NCBI GenBank assembly: GCA_011321815.1
Contig: DROS01000069.1
Coordinates: forward strand, 62,001 to 126,000
DNA: 64,000 nt
Direction: 5' to 3'
Source of the DNA: Gammaproteobacteria bacterium
Lineage (GTDB): Bacteria; Pseudomonadota; Gammaproteobacteria; SZUA-152
This document shows, one piece after another, positions 47,856 through 56,608 of the stretch. The translations under genes were made by a program, and so were the position numbers. The notes under the pieces were generated by a model. The model worked only from the letters and a program-made list of their open reading frames with translations, ran no database searches and was not told the origin of the DNA. Positions within the stretch are counted from its first letter, which is position 1, and every line of letters begins with the position of its first letter.

Positions 47856-48634
47856 GAATTATTTCTCCGTAAAACCTTCGGTCGCAACGTCTGGATCTTT
47901 AACAGGTTTTATGTGCTTCCCTCAGGTTGAGGTTTTTCCGTAGCTTGCTTTTTGGCGAAAATACAATAATGTTGAATCAGGAGGTTTTAGAATCCCTCCG
48001 CCTGTGTTGGTCAATCTGAAACCTTAAAGGCCTACACATTTTATGTGTCCGTTTTATTACATTTTAAATGTAATTGTTTAATGTTTGTTTGTTGTTAAAT
48101 TTTAGTAATGGACCATAAAATAATTTTTGATATCAGAAGGCGGGGTAAATTATAAGGTTGCCTATCGAAACTAATATTTTCTAATCATTTCATCAACTGT
48201 CACTATCGGTTGAGCATATTCATTCAATGCTGACAATGCCCTATATGGCCTGATTTTCTTATGGGTAAGGAATACTTTAAGGGGAAACCCGTAGCCCGTT
48301 CAGTATAGTTATATCAAACTGACGGTTTTTAATCGTTTGTCAGTAAGCGCTTGAGGGAAACTCAACTATCCATGTTAGAGGCTAAGTAGTATCACAGTAT
48401 TTTGCTATGTAGCGCATTTATAATTTATTGAACAAGCGCGGAGTTTGTGGAAATATAGGGAATTGTTGAATACGATTGTTTTATTCGTGCACTGTGTATC
48501 TAAATAGTAAATACACTATTGATATGCAGTGGTAATAGCTTGCTGGATATGCTTGATCATATGGAAATGTCTTGTCATTAAAGGAGAGTGAAAGAATCTG
48601 ATATTTACCTAACTGGAAATTTTTATTACATCTT
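47856..48634. promoter_or_regulatory. Long AT-rich leader region before the ThDP enzyme gene
   Basis: No gene is seen in these 779 bases. Two palindromes lie close together, ACACATTTTATGTGT (48034-48048) and ATTACATTTTAAATGTAAT (48056-48074). An inverted pair ACTGAC/GTCAGT lies near 48320-48345. They could be operators or RNA stems. AAAGGAGAG (about 48580) is 45 bases too far from the ATG at 48635 to be its ribosome site. Confidence 0.4.
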
Positions 48635-50404
48635 ATGGACAAAGATACACTATTTTTGCCAAGCAAAATGGCTTTAACTGGCGCAGATCTGATTCTGTAT
48701 TTCCTTGAGCAAATAGGCGTTGAATATATATTTGGAATACCTGGCGGTGCTATTGAGCCACTATACGATTCACTTGCTCGAAGCTCTCGACGTGGTGGGA
48801 TTCGTCCGATTGTGACCCGTCATGAGGCGAGCTCGGTTTTTGCCGCTGATGGTTATACGAGGCAAACCGGAAAGCTTGGCGTCTGTTGTGCAACAACCGG
48901 CCCGGGGGCGACCAATTTAATTACCGGCGTTGCCAATGCTTACGCAAACCATGTCCCGTTATTGGTGATAACCGCACAGACAGCCCTGCCGACATTTGGG
49001 CGAGGTGCGTTTCAGGAATCATCTGATGCGGGCATTGACGTAGTGGGTATGTTTCAGTATTGCACACGCTACAGCAGCCTTGTTTCCCATACCGACCAGA
49101 TAGAACAGAAACTTGTAACCGCCATAATGACGGCAATGCACTCTCCAAAAGGTCCGGTACACCTCAGCGTTCCCATTGATGTTTTGCGTGCAGTGGCGCG
49201 CCCTCCTCATGAACACGTTGATCTCAACAAATTACTCAGGGCAAATGCAACCTGTGATCAAAACGCATTGCGTGAGCTTTATTCGACAATTGTTAAAAAC
49301 AATAAATTCGTATTGGTGTTGGGTGGCGAATGCGGAGAGGCCACTGGCCTCATTCTGGAGCTGGCCGGATTGCTGGATGCCGGCATCGTTACCACCCCGC
49401 ATGGCAAAGGTCTGGTGGGCTCAAACCTTGCCTGTTACAAGGGCGTCATCGGCTTCGCAGGACACGACAGTGCGCGAAAGGCGCTCAGTGAAGAAAATGC
49501 AGATATTGTCATTGCCATTGAAACCAATCTTAGTGAGTGGGCGAGCAGCGGCTGGAGCGAAGACTACCTCCTTAACAAGCGGTTAATACACATAGACTCG
49601 ACAGAAGAAAATATGACCCGGTCGCCGATGGCGAAATTACACGTCCGGGGAAATATTCTTGCCATTTTTGAGCAGCTGTTAGAGCTGATCAGAAACAATA
49701 AACCCGCACTAAGTACACCCGAAAATATAGGTGCGCCCCTCGGTCTTCATGCAACCCTGACTCCCGATGAGCAGGAGATTATGCTTTCCGATGCCGTGCC
49801 CATTAAGCCCCAGAGATTAATGTATGAGCTAAATCAATTGTTTCCATCAAACACCCGTTTCTTTGCCGACACAGGAAACAGTGTGGCGTGGGCCATACAT
49901 TATCTTCAGCCGACAGACCGGCGCAGTGTCAGGCGGCGTGGTATCAATGCAGGGCTGTTTCGAAGCAGTATTGAATTCTCATCAATGGGCTGGGCGATTG
50001 GTTCGTCCGTCGGCGCTGCGTTAGGTTATCAGGACGGTCCTGTCGTCTGTATTACCGGTGATGGCAGTTTCATGATGCATGGGCAGGAATTAAGCGTCGC
50101 TGTTGGCGAAAAGCTTTCAATTGTTTTTGTCATTCTGAACGACGAAGCTTTGGGTATGGTGAAGCATGGGCAGCGACTGAACAAGGCTGAGCAAATTGCC
50201 TTTGAGCTTCCACCGACAGATTTTTGTGCGTTAGCCAAAGCGATGGGGGCGCAAGGGTATGTCATCAGATCTTCGGAAGACCTGCAAAGACTGGATTTTG
50301 ACCGCCTGGTTTCCGGCAGTGGTCCTGTCGTGCTTGATGTGAGAATCGACGGGGAGGAAATACCGCCAATGGGAGTGCGGATTCAAGGTCTGGCGGCGGG
50401 ATGA
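48635..50404 (+). CDS. Acetolactate-synthase-like ThDP-dependent enzyme
   Basis: A 589-residue ThDP enzyme. The catalytic Glu of the PYR domain lies in RHEASSVFAADG (about residues 66-77), followed by TTGPGATNLITG. The ThDP/Mg motif in the PP domain is GDGSFMMHGQELSVAVGE with ILND (about residues 472-500), and a Rossmann-like central domain lies between. The sequence is like acetolactate synthases and related decarboxylases, but no regulatory subunit or ilv gene is near, so biosynthetic ilvB function is doubtful. The substrate is unknown. It stands alone between AT-rich gaps, compatible with acquisition by transfer. The ATG at 48635 lacks an obvious ribosome site; the ATG at 48668 (MALTGADLI) is an alternative. 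Confidence 0.85.
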   Translation: MDKDTLFLPSKMALTGADLILYFLEQIGVEYIFGIPGGAIEPLYDSLARSSRRGGIRPIVTRHEASSVFAADGYTRQTGKLGVCCATTGPGATNLITGVANAYANHVPLLVITAQTALPTFGRGAFQESSDAGIDVVGMFQYCTRYSSLVSHTDQIEQKLVTAIMTAMHSPKGPVHLSVPIDVLRAVARPPHEHVDLNKLLRANATCDQNALRELYSTIVKNNKFVLVLGGECGEATGLILELAGLLDAGIVTTPHGKGLVGSNLACYKGVIGFAGHDSARKALSEENADIVIAIETNLSEWASSGWSEDYLLNKRLIHIDSTEENMTRSPMAKLHVRGNILAIFEQLLELIRNNKPALSTPENIGAPLGLHATLTPDEQEIMLSDAVPIKPQRLMYELNQLFPSNTRFFADTGNSVAWAIHYLQPTDRRSVRRRGINAGLFRSSIEFSSMGWAIGSSVGAALGYQDGPVVCITGDGSFMMHGQELSVAVGEKLSIVFVILNDEALGMVKHGQRLNKAEQIAFELPPTDFCALAKAMGAQGYVIRSSEDLQRLDFDRLVSGSGPVVLDVRIDGEEIPPMGVRIQGLAAG

Positions 50405-50842
50405 CAGATGTCCTGTAATTTTGGAGGGAAGGGAAGCAGGCGGTATCCGGCAACCGCCGGCTAAAACGGGGTCCAGCAGCACGATGGGCCCGGGTTCCGT
50501 TTTCTGGTTCCCACGCAGGGGTATCGCCGCCCATTAAGTTACGGCGACATTGGTCAAGCCTGGTGTTTGTTAACACAGAGACGCAGAGAAAAATATAAAA
50601 GTGCTGCGGTCTCTGTGTCATAAGCGTAAGCGCCATGTTTCCTCATGCGGTAACGCATACTGACATAACTGAAAAAAACAAGTATCACCGCGTAATGGCG
50701 GTGATGCTCCTGCGTGGAAGCGAGAAATGAGTGCATTTTGAATTTGCGGGTGCAGTAAGTGCTATGGGGCTTCTGTGACCCAGCTGAGTTTTCCAGGTTC
50801 AGCGGCGGGACGAATAAATCGCCAGTTTATCACTGGGCAGCA
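50405..50842. repeat. Gap with nested inverted repeats
   Basis: There is no gene in these 438 bases. ACACAGAGAC (50573-50582) is the perfect inverse of GTCTCTGTGT (50609-50618). Around it, GTTCCCACGCAGG (about 50508-50520) and CCTGCGTGGAAGC (about 50709-50721) form a looser outer pair. A sequence similar to the inner arm (AACGCAGAGACGCAAG) occurs at about 14894 between kdsC and kdsD. Confidence 0.45.
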
Positions 50843-51436
50843 TCAGGCGTTGCTGCGTGCGAGCATATCCATTGCTGCATTAATGGCTTGCAGGCGTTGT
50901 TTGTCACCACCGCGGTCTGGATGGTGTTGCATGACCAGTCGCCGATGCCGGGTTTTAATGGTTGCCCAATCAACGGGATCACTTAATCCCAATTCCGCCA
51001 GCGCACTGTGCCGTTCATCATCGCGCGCAAAGCGCTGCCAGAATTTCCCTAACAATAAATCGACATCATTGGCGTCGGTGTTTTTCAGGTTATCAATGTC
51101 CAGATAATAATCGCGTAATGGATTGTGCGTGGGCAATACGGGCCTGGAGTCGCTGTTGCCCGGCAGCAGCCGTATGCGCAATGGCGTAATTTCAAGATGA
51201 ATTCCATCGTCGCGCCACAGCTGGTCATGCAATTGGTAGAGACTGTGAAAAAGAAAAAAATGTGTTTGAAATAATGACAGGCTGTCGCGCAGGCAGTCGA
51301 CGCCAAAATGGGCCTCGCCAGCGGAGTCCAGCGCGCGAATCAGTTCGTACTCGCTGATGCCGGCGGGGTGAGTGCGCAACACCCCCAGCAGTCGTTGCAA
51401 AAATAATTGCTGTGCTGAAGAGGTGTTGGCGCTCAT
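50843..51436 (-). CDS. DnaJ-related protein (J domain at C-terminus)
   Basis: A 197-residue protein. The N-terminal two thirds match the DNAJ_related family (FLQRLLGVLRTHPAGISEYEL, FQTHFFLFHSLYQLHDQL). The C-terminal 55 residues are a J domain with the HPD motif in HHPDRGGDKQRLQAIN. It has no G/F-rich, zinc or substrate domain, so it would recruit DnaK to a specific partner rather than act as a general chaperone. The partner is unknown. It is the last gene on this minus-strand group, about 55 bases after the FKBP gene's stop in the opposite sense of reading. Confidence 0.87.
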   Translation of the reverse strand: MSANTSSAQQLFLQRLLGVLRTHPAGISEYELIRALDSAGEAHFGVDCLRDSLSLFQTHFFLFHSLYQLHDQLWRDDGIHLEITPLRIRLLPGNSDSRPVLPTHNPLRDYYLDIDNLKNTDANDVDLLLGKFWQRFARDDERHSALAELGLSDPVDWATIKTRHRRLVMQHHPDRGGDKQRLQAINAAMDMLARSNA

Positions 51437-51490
51437 GTGCTCATGCCTGTTACCAGTGAGGCTTTAATGAGTCTTTCACGATGAACCGCG

Positions 51491-52168
51491 TTAGTTGACC
51501 TTGAGTAGCTCGATTTCAAAAATCAGCGTTTCATTGGGGCCGATGGCGTTGCCAGAGCCGCGTTCGCCATAAGCCAGTTCGGATGGAATAAACACCTGCC
51601 ATTTGTCGCCTTCGTGCATCAGCGGCAGCACCTCTTTCCAGCCGGGGATGACCTGGTTGACATTGAACGTGGCAGGCTGGTTGCGGCTATATGAGCTGTC
51701 GAATTCTCTGCCGTCAATCAGCGTGCCTTTGTAGTGGGCGGTAATCGATGACTCGGCAGTCGGCTGCTTGCCCTTACCCGCGCTGATGACCTTGTATTGC
51801 AGTCCGCTGTCGCGTGTCACCACATCTTTTTTCTTTTTGTTGGCGGCAAGATAGGCCTCGCCTGCGGCCTTGGCCTTTTCGCCAACGGCCGCGCGTGCGG
51901 CCAGCAGTTTTTGTTGCGCGGCTTCCATGGCGGCGCGCATTTCAGGGGCGCTTAGTTGCGGTGTTTTATCGTTTAATACATCGTTGATAGCCTGAGACAT
52001 GGTTTTGGTATCAATTTCCAGGTTGTCGCGCTTAAAGCCCTGGCCGATCTGAAAGCCAATGGCATAGCTGAACTTTTCTTTGTCAGTATCGGGTTTTGCT
52101 GCGCTGACAGCGGTGCCGTGCAAAGCGATAATGGCGGCAAGGCCGCTGAATAATAATGGATTTTTCAC
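51491..52168 (-). CDS. Secreted FKBP-type peptidyl-prolyl isomerase (FkpA/Mip-like)
   Basis: A 225-residue periplasmic isomerase. The signal peptide is at residues 1-23 (FSGLAAIIALHGTAVSA). A helical N-terminal dimerisation domain follows (FSYAIGFQIGQGFKRDN to about residue 110). The FKBP domain ends the protein (SSITAHYKGTLIDGREFDSS, VIPGWKEVLPLM, YGERGSGNAIGPNETLIFEIEL). It helps fold envelope proteins. The start is GTG at 52168 behind AAGGAATAC. Residues lining the FKBP pocket are preserved. Confidence 0.93.
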   Translation of the reverse strand: MKNPLLFSGLAAIIALHGTAVSAAKPDTDKEKFSYAIGFQIGQGFKRDNLEIDTKTMSQAINDVLNDKTPQLSAPEMRAAMEAAQQKLLAARAAVGEKAKAAGEAYLAANKKKKDVVTRDSGLQYKVISAGKGKQPTAESSITAHYKGTLIDGREFDSSYSRNQPATFNVNQVIPGWKEVLPLMHEGDKWQVFIPSELAYGERGSGNAIGPNETLIFEIELLKVN

Positions 52169-52219
52169 GTTGTATTCCTTGGTTGTTAGGGTTTAAGGGT
52201 GGGTAGCAAAATAGTGCCG

Positions 52220-53026
52220 TTACAAGTATTGAGTCCAGTCAAAACCGGGGTCACCAATCACCAGAAAATAAGGGTTCAATAGCTCGTCCTTGGTATTATA
52301 CCGCAGCGGCTGCATATTGGTCTTGGTAATGCGCCCGCCTGCTTCTTCCACCACACATTGTGCGGCAGCGGTATCCCATTCGGATGTAGGCCCCAGACGC
52401 GGATAAATATCGGCGAGGCCCTCGGCTACCAGGCAGGACTTCAGTGAGCTGCCCATGCTGATCATTTCATAATCCCCGACCTTTTGCAGAAAAGCCTCCA
52501 GTGAATCGCCCCGGTGTGAACGGCTGCCGGCAATAATAGTGCTGTTTGCGATTTTGCGCCGGGTGTGAATGGCGGTGGCTTCACTTCTGTTATTACTGGT
52601 ATCGCTCCGGGTTTTTTTGAAGGCGCCCATGCCGCGCGCCGCGTAATAAGTGGCACCGGTAACGGGGGCATAAACAACACCAAGTATGGGTTCATGGTTG
52701 TCGATCAGTGCGATGTTAACGGTGAACTCGCCATTGCGTTTGACAAATTCGCGGGTACCGTCCAGCGGGTCGACCAGCCAGTAGCGCTGCCACTGGGCGC
52801 GTTCCTCAAAGGGTATGCTGGCGGATTCTTCTGAAAGAACAGGGGTATGCGGCGTGAGCCGGCCGAGGCCTTCAATGATGGTATGGTGAGCGGCCATGTC
52901 AGCAGCGGTGAGAGGGGTGTTGTCGGATTTTTGTTCGACATCAAAATCGGTATTGTAAATTTCCATGATGCGGCGGCCCGCCACAATAGCCAGCTCGATA
53001 ATGTCGTCGATTAATTCACTGCTCAC
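52220..53026 (-). CDS. cysQ: 3'(2'),5'-bisphosphate nucleotidase CysQ
   Basis: CysQ hydrolyses 3'-phosphoadenosine 5'-phosphate, a by-product of sulfate assimilation, to AMP. The inositol-monophosphatase family motifs are present: LSEESA, DPLDGTREF (metal ligands) and WDTAAAQCVVEEAGG. I set the start at GTG 53026, preceded by GGGGGAAC; the frame continues to 53044 but that covers the ribosome site. It lies downstream of nudE, a common pairing. CysB, at 2.1 kb, would control the same pathway. Confidence 0.94.
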   Translation of the reverse strand: MSSELIDDIIELAIVAGRRIMEIYNTDFDVEQKSDNTPLTAADMAAHHTIIEGLGRLTPHTPVLSEESASIPFEERAQWQRYWLVDPLDGTREFVKRNGEFTVNIALIDNHEPILGVVYAPVTGATYYAARGMGAFKKTRSDTSNNRSEATAIHTRRKIANSTIIAGSRSHRGDSLEAFLQKVGDYEMISMGSSLKSCLVAEGLADIYPRLGPTSEWDTAAAQCVVEEAGGRITKTNMQPLRYNTKDELLNPYFLVIGDPGFDWTQYL

Positions 53027-53143
53027 AATATGTTCCCCCGCCACTGCGAAATAAGAATGAAATACTATGCCTACAGTAATTGAGGCGAAGTGTATGTATT
53101 AAACCTGAATTCCAAGTGCCACAGGCATGTATACAGGCGCATG

Positions 53144-53725
53144 TTACGCGGTTTGTGTTGCCAAATGTGCTTGCACCATAAATAAAGCAGCAATGCTGCG
53201 TGCTTCGGTGCATTCATTTTGCTTTAACAATTCGGGCAGGGCATCCAGCTGCCAGGGTATTACATCTATTTTTTCCGGTTCATCGCCGTCGTGTCGTTCT
53301 TCGTAGAGATCTTCCGCCAGCACAATATGTGTTTCATGGCTGAGGTATCCCGGGGCCACCGTCAGGCTGGTGAAGTGTTGAAGGCTGCGGGCGCCGTAGC
53401 CAATTTCTTCCATGATCTCACGGTTTGCGGCGTCGAGCAGGGATTCGTCGGCCTCAATACGCCCTTTGGGTAAGGCCAGTTCGTAACGATGGACGCCTGT
53501 GGCGTACTCACGAATCAGTAACACCGTATTTTTGTCGAGCATGGGCACAATCAATACAGCACCCTTTTCGGAGCCCACCAATCGCTCATGACTGACTTCA
53601 ACGCCATTGGCAAAACGTAGATCGCGCCGTTCAACCCGAAAAATATTGGTGCGCGCAATGATCTCCGAGTGTAATACTTCCGGTTTGGTGCGTCGTGATT
53701 TTTTTTGAAGGGTTTTTTCACTCAT
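53144..53725 (-). CDS. nudE: ADP compounds hydrolase NudE
   Basis: A Nudix hydrolase of 193 residues. The Nudix box GRIEADESLLDAANREIMEEIGYG spans about residues 92-115, shown by its key residues GRIEADE and REIMEEIG. YELALPKG precedes it, as in NudE, which cleaves ADP-ribose, NADH and Ap3A. It is directly upstream of cysQ in the transcript, which matches enterobacteria and pseudomonads. GGGCTCACC precedes the ATG. Fully intact. Confidence 0.92.
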   Translation of the reverse strand: MSEKTLQKKSRRTKPEVLHSEIIARTNIFRVERRDLRFANGVEVSHERLVGSEKGAVLIVPMLDKNTVLLIREYATGVHRYELALPKGRIEADESLLDAANREIMEEIGYGARSLQHFTSLTVAPGYLSHETHIVLAEDLYEERHDGDEPEKIDVIPWQLDALPELLKQNECTEARSIAALFMVQAHLATQTA

Positions 53726-54015
53726 GGTGAGCCCTTTTCTGTTTTGAGGTGTGTGTTAGTCAGCAGGTGCATGCGCCGAATGGGTATCAATTCACTTCAT
53801 GTTGGTGCCACATAGTAGCTGTTGAATAGCGTGATAGCACGAAAAAAAAGCTGAAAAATGTTTTTGTGGCGTTGCTTAAAACGTCAAAAGAGTCTATAAA
53901 ACAGGGCAAATCGATGAAGGTCGGTTTGTTAACAGTATTGCTCGGCCGTGAACCGGACTCTGTTCATCAAAAAAATTAATGATACTCAAGTAATTACCCA
54001 ACCGGGAGAGTGCAA

Positions 54016-54408
54016 ATGGTAAAGAAGAAAGCAGTAAAGAAAAAAGCCACAAAAAAGAAAGCCGCAAAAAAGGCAGCACCTGCAAAGCGTATTGCCGCAA
54101 TTAAAGAACCCATGACAAAAACAGCATTGTTCGCCAATATTGCGGATGCCACCGAACTCTCCAAAAAAGATGTAGTAAAGGTTTTTGATGCCTTGTCGGA
54201 CATCATCAATGGCCACATCAAAAAGAATGCTGTCGGTACATTTACCCTGCCGGGCTTGCTTAAAGTGAAAACCGTGCGCAAACCTGCAACCAAAAAACGC
54301 AAAGGCATTAACCCCTTTACTGGTGAAGAAACTGTTTTCAAAGCCAAGCCCGCACGTGTTGTGGTTAAGGTTTCGCCGTTGAAAAAAATGAAGGATATGA
54401 CCGGCTAA
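54016..54408 (+). CDS. HU-family DNA-binding protein with Lys-rich N-terminal tail
   Basis: The 130-residue protein has a Lys/Ala tail (VKKKAVKKKATKKKAAKKAA, residues 2-21). A complete HU/IHF fold follows (MTKTALFANIADATELSKKDVVK; TFTLPGLLKVKTVRKPATKKRKGINPFTGEE), with the beta-arm carrying a Pro-containing GINPFTGEETVFKAKPARV segment. It probably bends DNA and compacts the nucleoid; the tail would add non-specific binding. The ATG at 54016 follows CGGGAGAG. A strong terminator ends the single-gene unit. Confidence 0.88.
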   Translation: MVKKKAVKKKATKKKAAKKAAPAKRIAAIKEPMTKTALFANIADATELSKKDVVKVFDALSDIINGHIKKNAVGTFTLPGLLKVKTVRKPATKKRKGINPFTGEETVFKAKPARVVVKVSPLKKMKDMTG

Positions 54409-54437
54409 ACGTATTTTTGCGTTGTAGTCAGGCATCG

Positions 54438-54472
54438 AAAGCGGGAACCACAATGGTTCCCGCTTTTTTTTT
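54438..54472 (+). terminator. Intrinsic terminator after the HU gene
   Basis: AAAGCGGGAACCA (54438-54450) pairs perfectly with TGGTTCCCGCTTT (54454-54466) around a three-base loop and is followed by a run of T. It lies about 30 bases after the stop, and may also stop tsaD transcription from the other side. Confidence 0.9.
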
Positions 54473-54526
54473 GTGACCGGCTGTCAGGAGTCTGCACGTT
54501 CCTTCGTTGAGGGCAATCGGTGATTT

Positions 54527-55570
54527 TCAGGCTGGAGTCAGCACATTGATGGGCCAGCGAGGTTGTGCGCCAAAGTGCTTGCCTTGTCTTTGTCCAGCGG
54601 CCAGCCGCAATGAGCCGGCGAAGGCGATCATTGCGCCATTGTCGGTACAGAATGCGGGGCGGGGGTAAAAAATCCCGAATCGTTCTTTTTCGGCAAGCCC
54701 GGAAAGCCGTTTCCGAAGAGTGTGATTGGCGCTGACACCACCGGCGATCACCAGCCGTTTCAGTCCGGTCTGTTGCAGCGCGCGTTTGCATTTGATCGCG
54801 AAGGTGTCTGCCACGGCATCTTCAAAGGCGCGAGCAATGTCAGCACGGGTTTGTTGTGGATTCGTGTCACCCGCCGTGTTGTCACGTAGCGTGGTGATGG
54901 CGAAGGTCTTGAGTCCGCTGAAGCTGAAATCGAGCCCGGGGCGCTGGGTCATGGGGCGTGGAAAATGAAAGCGATCCGGGTTGCCTTGTTTCGCCAGTTT
55001 CGCCAGCGCCGGGCCACCGGGGTAATCCAGTCCCAGCAGTTTGGCGGTTTTGTCGAAGGCCTCTCCTGCGGCATCGTCGAGGGTTTCACCAAGAATGGTG
55101 TACTGTCCCACGCCGTTTACCTCTACCAGCAAGGTATGTCCGCCGGATACCAGCAGTGCGACAAAGGGAAATGCCGGCGGGTTTTCTTCCAGCAGGGGGG
55201 CCAGCAGATGCCCTTCCATGTGATGCACAGCCACTGCCGGTATGCCCCAGGCCCAGGCCAGGCTGCGACCGATGCTGGCGCCTACTAACAATGCCCCCAC
55301 CAGCCCCGGCCCGGCGGTATAAGCGATGCCGGAGATGTCTTCTTTGTTGCAATCTGCGTCATTCAATACCTGCTGAATCAGTGGCAGAGTCTTGCGTACA
55401 TGGTCGCGGGAGGCCAGCTCCGGCACCACGCCACCGTAATCGGCATGCAGTTCGATCTGGCTATAAAGAGCATCGGCGAGCAGTCCATGCTCGTTATGGT
55501 AGAGCGCGATACCGGTTTCGTCGCAAGAGGTTTCGATGCCTAAAATCAGGGATGGAGTTTGATATGACAC
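54527..55570 (-). CDS. tsaD: tRNA N6-threonylcarbamoyladenosine transferase TsaD
   Basis: TsaD transfers the threonylcarbamoyl group to A37 of ANN-decoding tRNAs, together with TsaB, TsaE and TsaC. Signatures are [11 protein letters not shown] (residues 9-19), the metal-binding [18 protein letters not shown] and [13 protein letters not shown]. The GTG at 55570 gives 347 residues, close to E. coli (337). The reading frame stays open up to 55981, overlapping rpsU in antisense; that part is not coding. It is divergent from rpsU. Confidence 0.96.
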   Translation of the reverse strand: MSYQTPSLILGIETSCDETGIALYHNEHGLLADALYSQIELHADYGGVVPELASRDHVRKTLPLIQQVLNDADCNKEDISGIAYTAGPGLVGALLVGASIGRSLAWAWGIPAVAVHHMEGHLLAPLLEENPPAFPFVALLVSGGHTLLVEVNGVGQYTILGETLDDAAGEAFDKTAKLLGLDYPGGPALAKLAKQGNPDRFHFPRPMTQRPGLDFSFSGLKTFAITTLRDNTAGDTNPQQTRADIARAFEDAVADTFAIKCKRALQQTGLKRLVIAGGVSANHTLRKRLSGLAEKERFGIFYPRPAFCTDNGAMIAFAGSLRLAAGQRQGKHFGAQPRWPINVLTPA

Positions 55571-55735
55571 TTTTTCTGTACTCTGTGGGGAGTTTTTTGG
55601 CCGGATACTTTGCATTTGTGCGTTTAAATGACTAGAATTCCCGGCTCGCTGCGTTGGCTGGGTCTTTTGTCCTGTGGCACCGCAAAGAAAGAATGTATCG
55701 CAAAGCCTGTTTACTGTAAAAGGATTGGAAGACCA

Positions 55736-55951
55736 ATGCCGAATGTTCGTGTAAGAGAAAATGAGCCTTTTGATATCGCCCTGCGTCGTTTCAAGCGCTC
55801 TTGTGAAAAGGCCGGTGTGCTCACTGAAGTGCGTCGTCGTGAATTTTATGAAAAGCCCACCCAGGCCCGCCAACGCAAAATGGCTGCTGCGGTTAAGCGC
55901 CAGATGAAAAAAACCTCCCGGGATATCACGCGCCGCAAGCGTCTCTACTGA
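55736..55951 (+). CDS. rpsU: 30S ribosomal protein bS21
   Basis: A 71-residue basic protein with the typical start [20 protein letters not shown] and the C-terminal [10 protein letters not shown]. bS21 helps the 30S subunit bind the Shine-Dalgarno region. It is the first gene of the macromolecular-synthesis group rpsU-yqeY-dnaG-rpoD. The ATG at 55736 is preceded by AAAGGATTGGAAG. Length is exactly that of E. coli S21. Confidence 0.97.
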   Translation: MPNVRVRENEPFDIALRRFKRSCEKAGVLTEVRRREFYEKPTQARQRKMAAAVKRQMKKTSRDITRRKRLY

Positions 55952-56025
55952 TCTTTGATGTTTGTCTCTTGCTGATAGCAAGGGACAGATGATCCCTTCC
56001 TGTTTTTTATTGTCCAGGTGACCTC

Positions 56026-56481
56026 ATGGCTGATTCAGCACTCAAACAACGACTGACTGAAGACATGAAGGCTGCGATGCGCAGCAAAGACAAGCCGCGC
56101 TTGGGTGTGGTGCGGCTGGTGCTGGCTGCCATCAAACAGCGCGAAGTTGATGAGCGCATTGATCTGGATGATGCGCAGGTGCTGGCAGTGCTGGACAAAA
56201 TGGTCAAACAGCGCCGTGATTCGGTAAAGCAGTTCGAAGAGGCAGGGCGTCAGGAGCTGGCTGATCAGGAGAATTACGAAATCAGCATCTTGCAGGACTA
56301 CCTGCCCGCTGCGCTGGGCGAGGCCGAGCTCGATACGTTGATTGCCGCCGCGATTGACAGTGCCGGAGCTGAATCCATGAAAGACATGGGCAAAGTGATG
56401 GCTGTGCTCAAACCACAGGTACAGGGGCGGGCAGACATGGGCGCAGTGAGTCAGCGGATTAAATCGCGTTTGGGCGGCTGA
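56026..56481 (+). CDS. YqeY/GatB C-terminal-like domain protein
   Basis: A 151-residue protein that begins LKQRLTEDMKAAMRSKDKPRLGVVRLV and ends with MGKVMAVLKPQVQGRADMGAVSQRIK. This matches the YqeY family, related to the tRNA-binding tail of GatB. Function is not established; a link to tRNA or amidotransferase is only inferred. It sits between rpsU and dnaG, a frequent arrangement outside enterobacteria. Confidence 0.9.
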   Translation: MADSALKQRLTEDMKAAMRSKDKPRLGVVRLVLAAIKQREVDERIDLDDAQVLAVLDKMVKQRRDSVKQFEEAGRQELADQENYEISILQDYLPAALGEAELDTLIAAAIDSAGAESMKDMGKVMAVLKPQVQGRADMGAVSQRIKSRLGG

Positions 56482-56524
56482 TTCCCGGCATAATATTTTT
56501 CCCATTCCTTAGAGTGTCCAGAGG

Positions 56525-56584
56525 GGAGAAAGAAAAAGCTGCAAGCGTAAAATTTTTGCAGGAGGCTGCCGTTCATCTTTCTCC
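56525..56584 (+). promoter_or_regulatory. Nested hairpin in the yqeY-dnaG gap, possible attenuator
   Basis: GGAGAAAGA (56525-56533) pairs with TCTTTCTCC (56576-56584). Inside, CTGCAA (56539-56544) pairs with TTGCAG (about 56556-56561). There is no clear T run. In E. coli a terminator between rpsU and dnaG lowers primase synthesis; this hairpin could have the same purpose or be a processing site. Confidence 0.45.
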
Positions 56585-56608
56585 TTTTCTCTTGTATCTT
56601 ACACTCCC

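Noticed and set aside
55571-55981. Upstream extension of the tsaD frame
   Set aside because: It overlaps rpsU in antisense and shows no resemblance to TsaD, which begins at the ETSCDETG block region near 55570.
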